Shown here piece by piece: positions 63,154 to 64,000 of a DNA stretch of 64,000 nt. The translations under genes and the position numbers were made by a program. The notes beneath the pieces were generated by a model that searched no databases, had not been told where the DNA came from, and was given only the letters and a program-made list of their open reading frames with translations. Within the stretch, counting starts at the first letter, position 1; each line of letters opens with the position of its first letter. Origin of the DNA: Pseudo-nitzschia pungens (Eukaryota > Bacillariophyta > Bacillariophyceae > Bacillariales > Bacillariaceae); assembly GCA_037355855.1 (NCBI GenBank), contig CM074763.1, forward strand, positions 4,960,001-5,024,000, written 5' to 3'.

Positions 63154-64000
63154 TCAGTTCATTGCATTTCGCTGCCGCTCGTCGGGAGGACCCGCGTTCC
63201 TCGTCCGCACGACGCTGGCCGCCTTCGTCACGAGTTGCGCCACGGCCCGGGTCACCTCCGGATCGAGCGAGATGTTGTTCTTTTCGGCGTGGTCCTTCCA
63301 CATCAGCGGCAGAAATTCGATGGCCCACCCGATGCACGCGCTCGGGATCACGTCCGTAAAGGGCAGGAGCTCCTCCAGAAAACTCACGTACTTGAGGTTG
63401 GGGGAGGTCGCGTCGTACATGGCCATGATCACAATGGTCTGGGCCGGCGCCCACGCCACATCGAATGCCTCCCCGGCCACCGGCAGCAGGTACGAGCAGG
63501 ACCCGATCAGGTCGATGACCAGGCTGATCCACAGCTTGGACCAGATCGTCACCGGCATGATCTGGCGACAGACCGACACGGGGGTCGGCCGGGGTCCCGT
63601 GTCGTAGACCAGGGCCTGGCCGGACTTGGAGACCACCAGGGATTCCACCAGCGGACCCAGCGTGGTCGCGATTCGGTTCCGACCGGTTTTGGTGGACGAG
63701 TACACAATGCCCCCGCCCAGGAGGGTGGCGGCCAGAACCCCCGTGAGGACCATCACAACGGGCAGGAGAAAGGGAAGGGCCAAGGCCGCGACTCCCGCCA
63801 CGAGCGGAAATGCTGCCACGAGGACGACTAGCACCGGGGTGACGGGGACCAGCAGATAATTCGTGTTGATGCTCGGAATCTTCTCTCCCACGGCCGACGA
63901 CGTTTTGGTGATCGCCCCCTCGACCTTGTCCACGACGCCGAACCACATCTTCGCGAAATTCACGATTGCCGCGACTTCCGGCCGGTAGCTGCGATGGAGG
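63154..64000 (-). CDS. Multi-TM protein of unknown function (5' end off window)
   Basis: The frame stays open to the right edge (reading LHRSYRPEVAAIVNFAKMWFG), so the start is missing. The visible ~280 residues have hydrophobic segments at NYLLVPVTPVLVVLVAAFPL, VAALALPFLLPVVMVLTGVL and LWISLVIDLIGSCSYLLPVA. GEAFDVAWAPAQTIVIMAMY, then SFLEELLPFTDVIPSACIGW and AIEFLPLMW, follow before a charged tail. The sequence pattern 'DLIG..SYL.P..GE..D..WAP' plus 'EELLP.TD.IP' recalls small integral membrane proteins annotated only as uncharacterised in algae and bacteria. I cannot name a function. A 63154-63156 TGA ends it; simple GATTC repeats follow directly. Confidence 0.65.
   Translation of the reverse strand, partial: LHRSYRPEVAAIVNFAKMWFGVVDKVEGAITKTSSAVGEKIPSINTNYLLVPVTPVLVVLVAAFPLVAGVAALALPFLLPVVMVLTGVLAATLLGGGIVYSSTKTGRNRIATTLGPLVESLVVSKSGQALVYDTGPRPTPVSVCRQIMPVTIWSKLWISLVIDLIGSCSYLLPVAGEAFDVAWAPAQTIVIMAMYDATSPNLKYVSFLEELLPFTDVIPSACIGWAIEFLPLMWKDHAEKNNISLDPEVTRAVAQLVTKAASVVRTRNAGPPDERQRNAMN

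Overview
The window reads as nuclear DNA of a diatom, probably a raphid pennate; the species cannot be fixed from the sequence. Supporting signs are GT-AG introns of 120-190 bp, signal peptides followed by ASAF-like plastid-import motifs (for example VHAF|AP at 58.4 kb), a plastid DUF3110 protein, a copia element with the DSHAD-type protease and chromo-like segment that I associate with diatom (CoDi-type) elements, a small 'REY..LGDN' protein of a family I know from diatom genomes, and secreted ShK/Pro-Thr-rich proteins. I saw no rRNA, tRNA, CRISPR array or bacterial operon structure.

Layout. 1-2.9 kb: N-terminal half of a SWR1/SRCAP-type chromatin remodeller running off the left edge. 4.4-5.4 kb: a four-TM membrane protein. 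5.4-8.9 kb: non-coding, rich in pentanucleotide satellites. 8.9-9.7 kb: REY-LGDN protein. 9.7-13.2 kb: non-coding, AT-rich. 13.2-23.9 kb: Golgi-type sulfotransferase, mitochondrial TatB-like protein, Cys-rich protein with a GPI-like tail, PhyH-like dioxygenase, and a five-exon membrane-anchored propeller-like protein. 24.9-30.2 kb: TTI1, a PIKK-assembly HEAT-repeat protein. 30.5-31.6 kb: a two-TM SLATT-like protein. 33.6-34.8 kb: unknown organelle-type protein. 35.8-37.4 kb: ShK plus glycoside-hydrolase-like secreted protein. 38.3-48.3 kb: a complete Ty1/copia retrotransposon. 49-64 kb: sterol-desaturase-like hydroxylase, a second sulfotransferase, a SAP plus HAT/TPR protein, DUF3110 protein, TatD-like nuclease, and a multi-TM protein cut by the right edge.

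The genes are unrelated neighbours and do not form a pathway; many are convergent pairs 370-970 bp apart. The most structured object is the retrotransposon: its two ~929-bp LTRs look identical, a 5-bp duplication (ATAGA) flanks it, and gag and pol are separated by one in-frame UGA with an 8-bp GC-rich stem just downstream, which suggests stop-codon readthrough. Several host genes carry apparent +1 frameshifts, often in short homopolymers; sequencing or assembly error is the simplest explanation, so those models are given as single genes with a break. Eukaryotic genes were started at ATG only.
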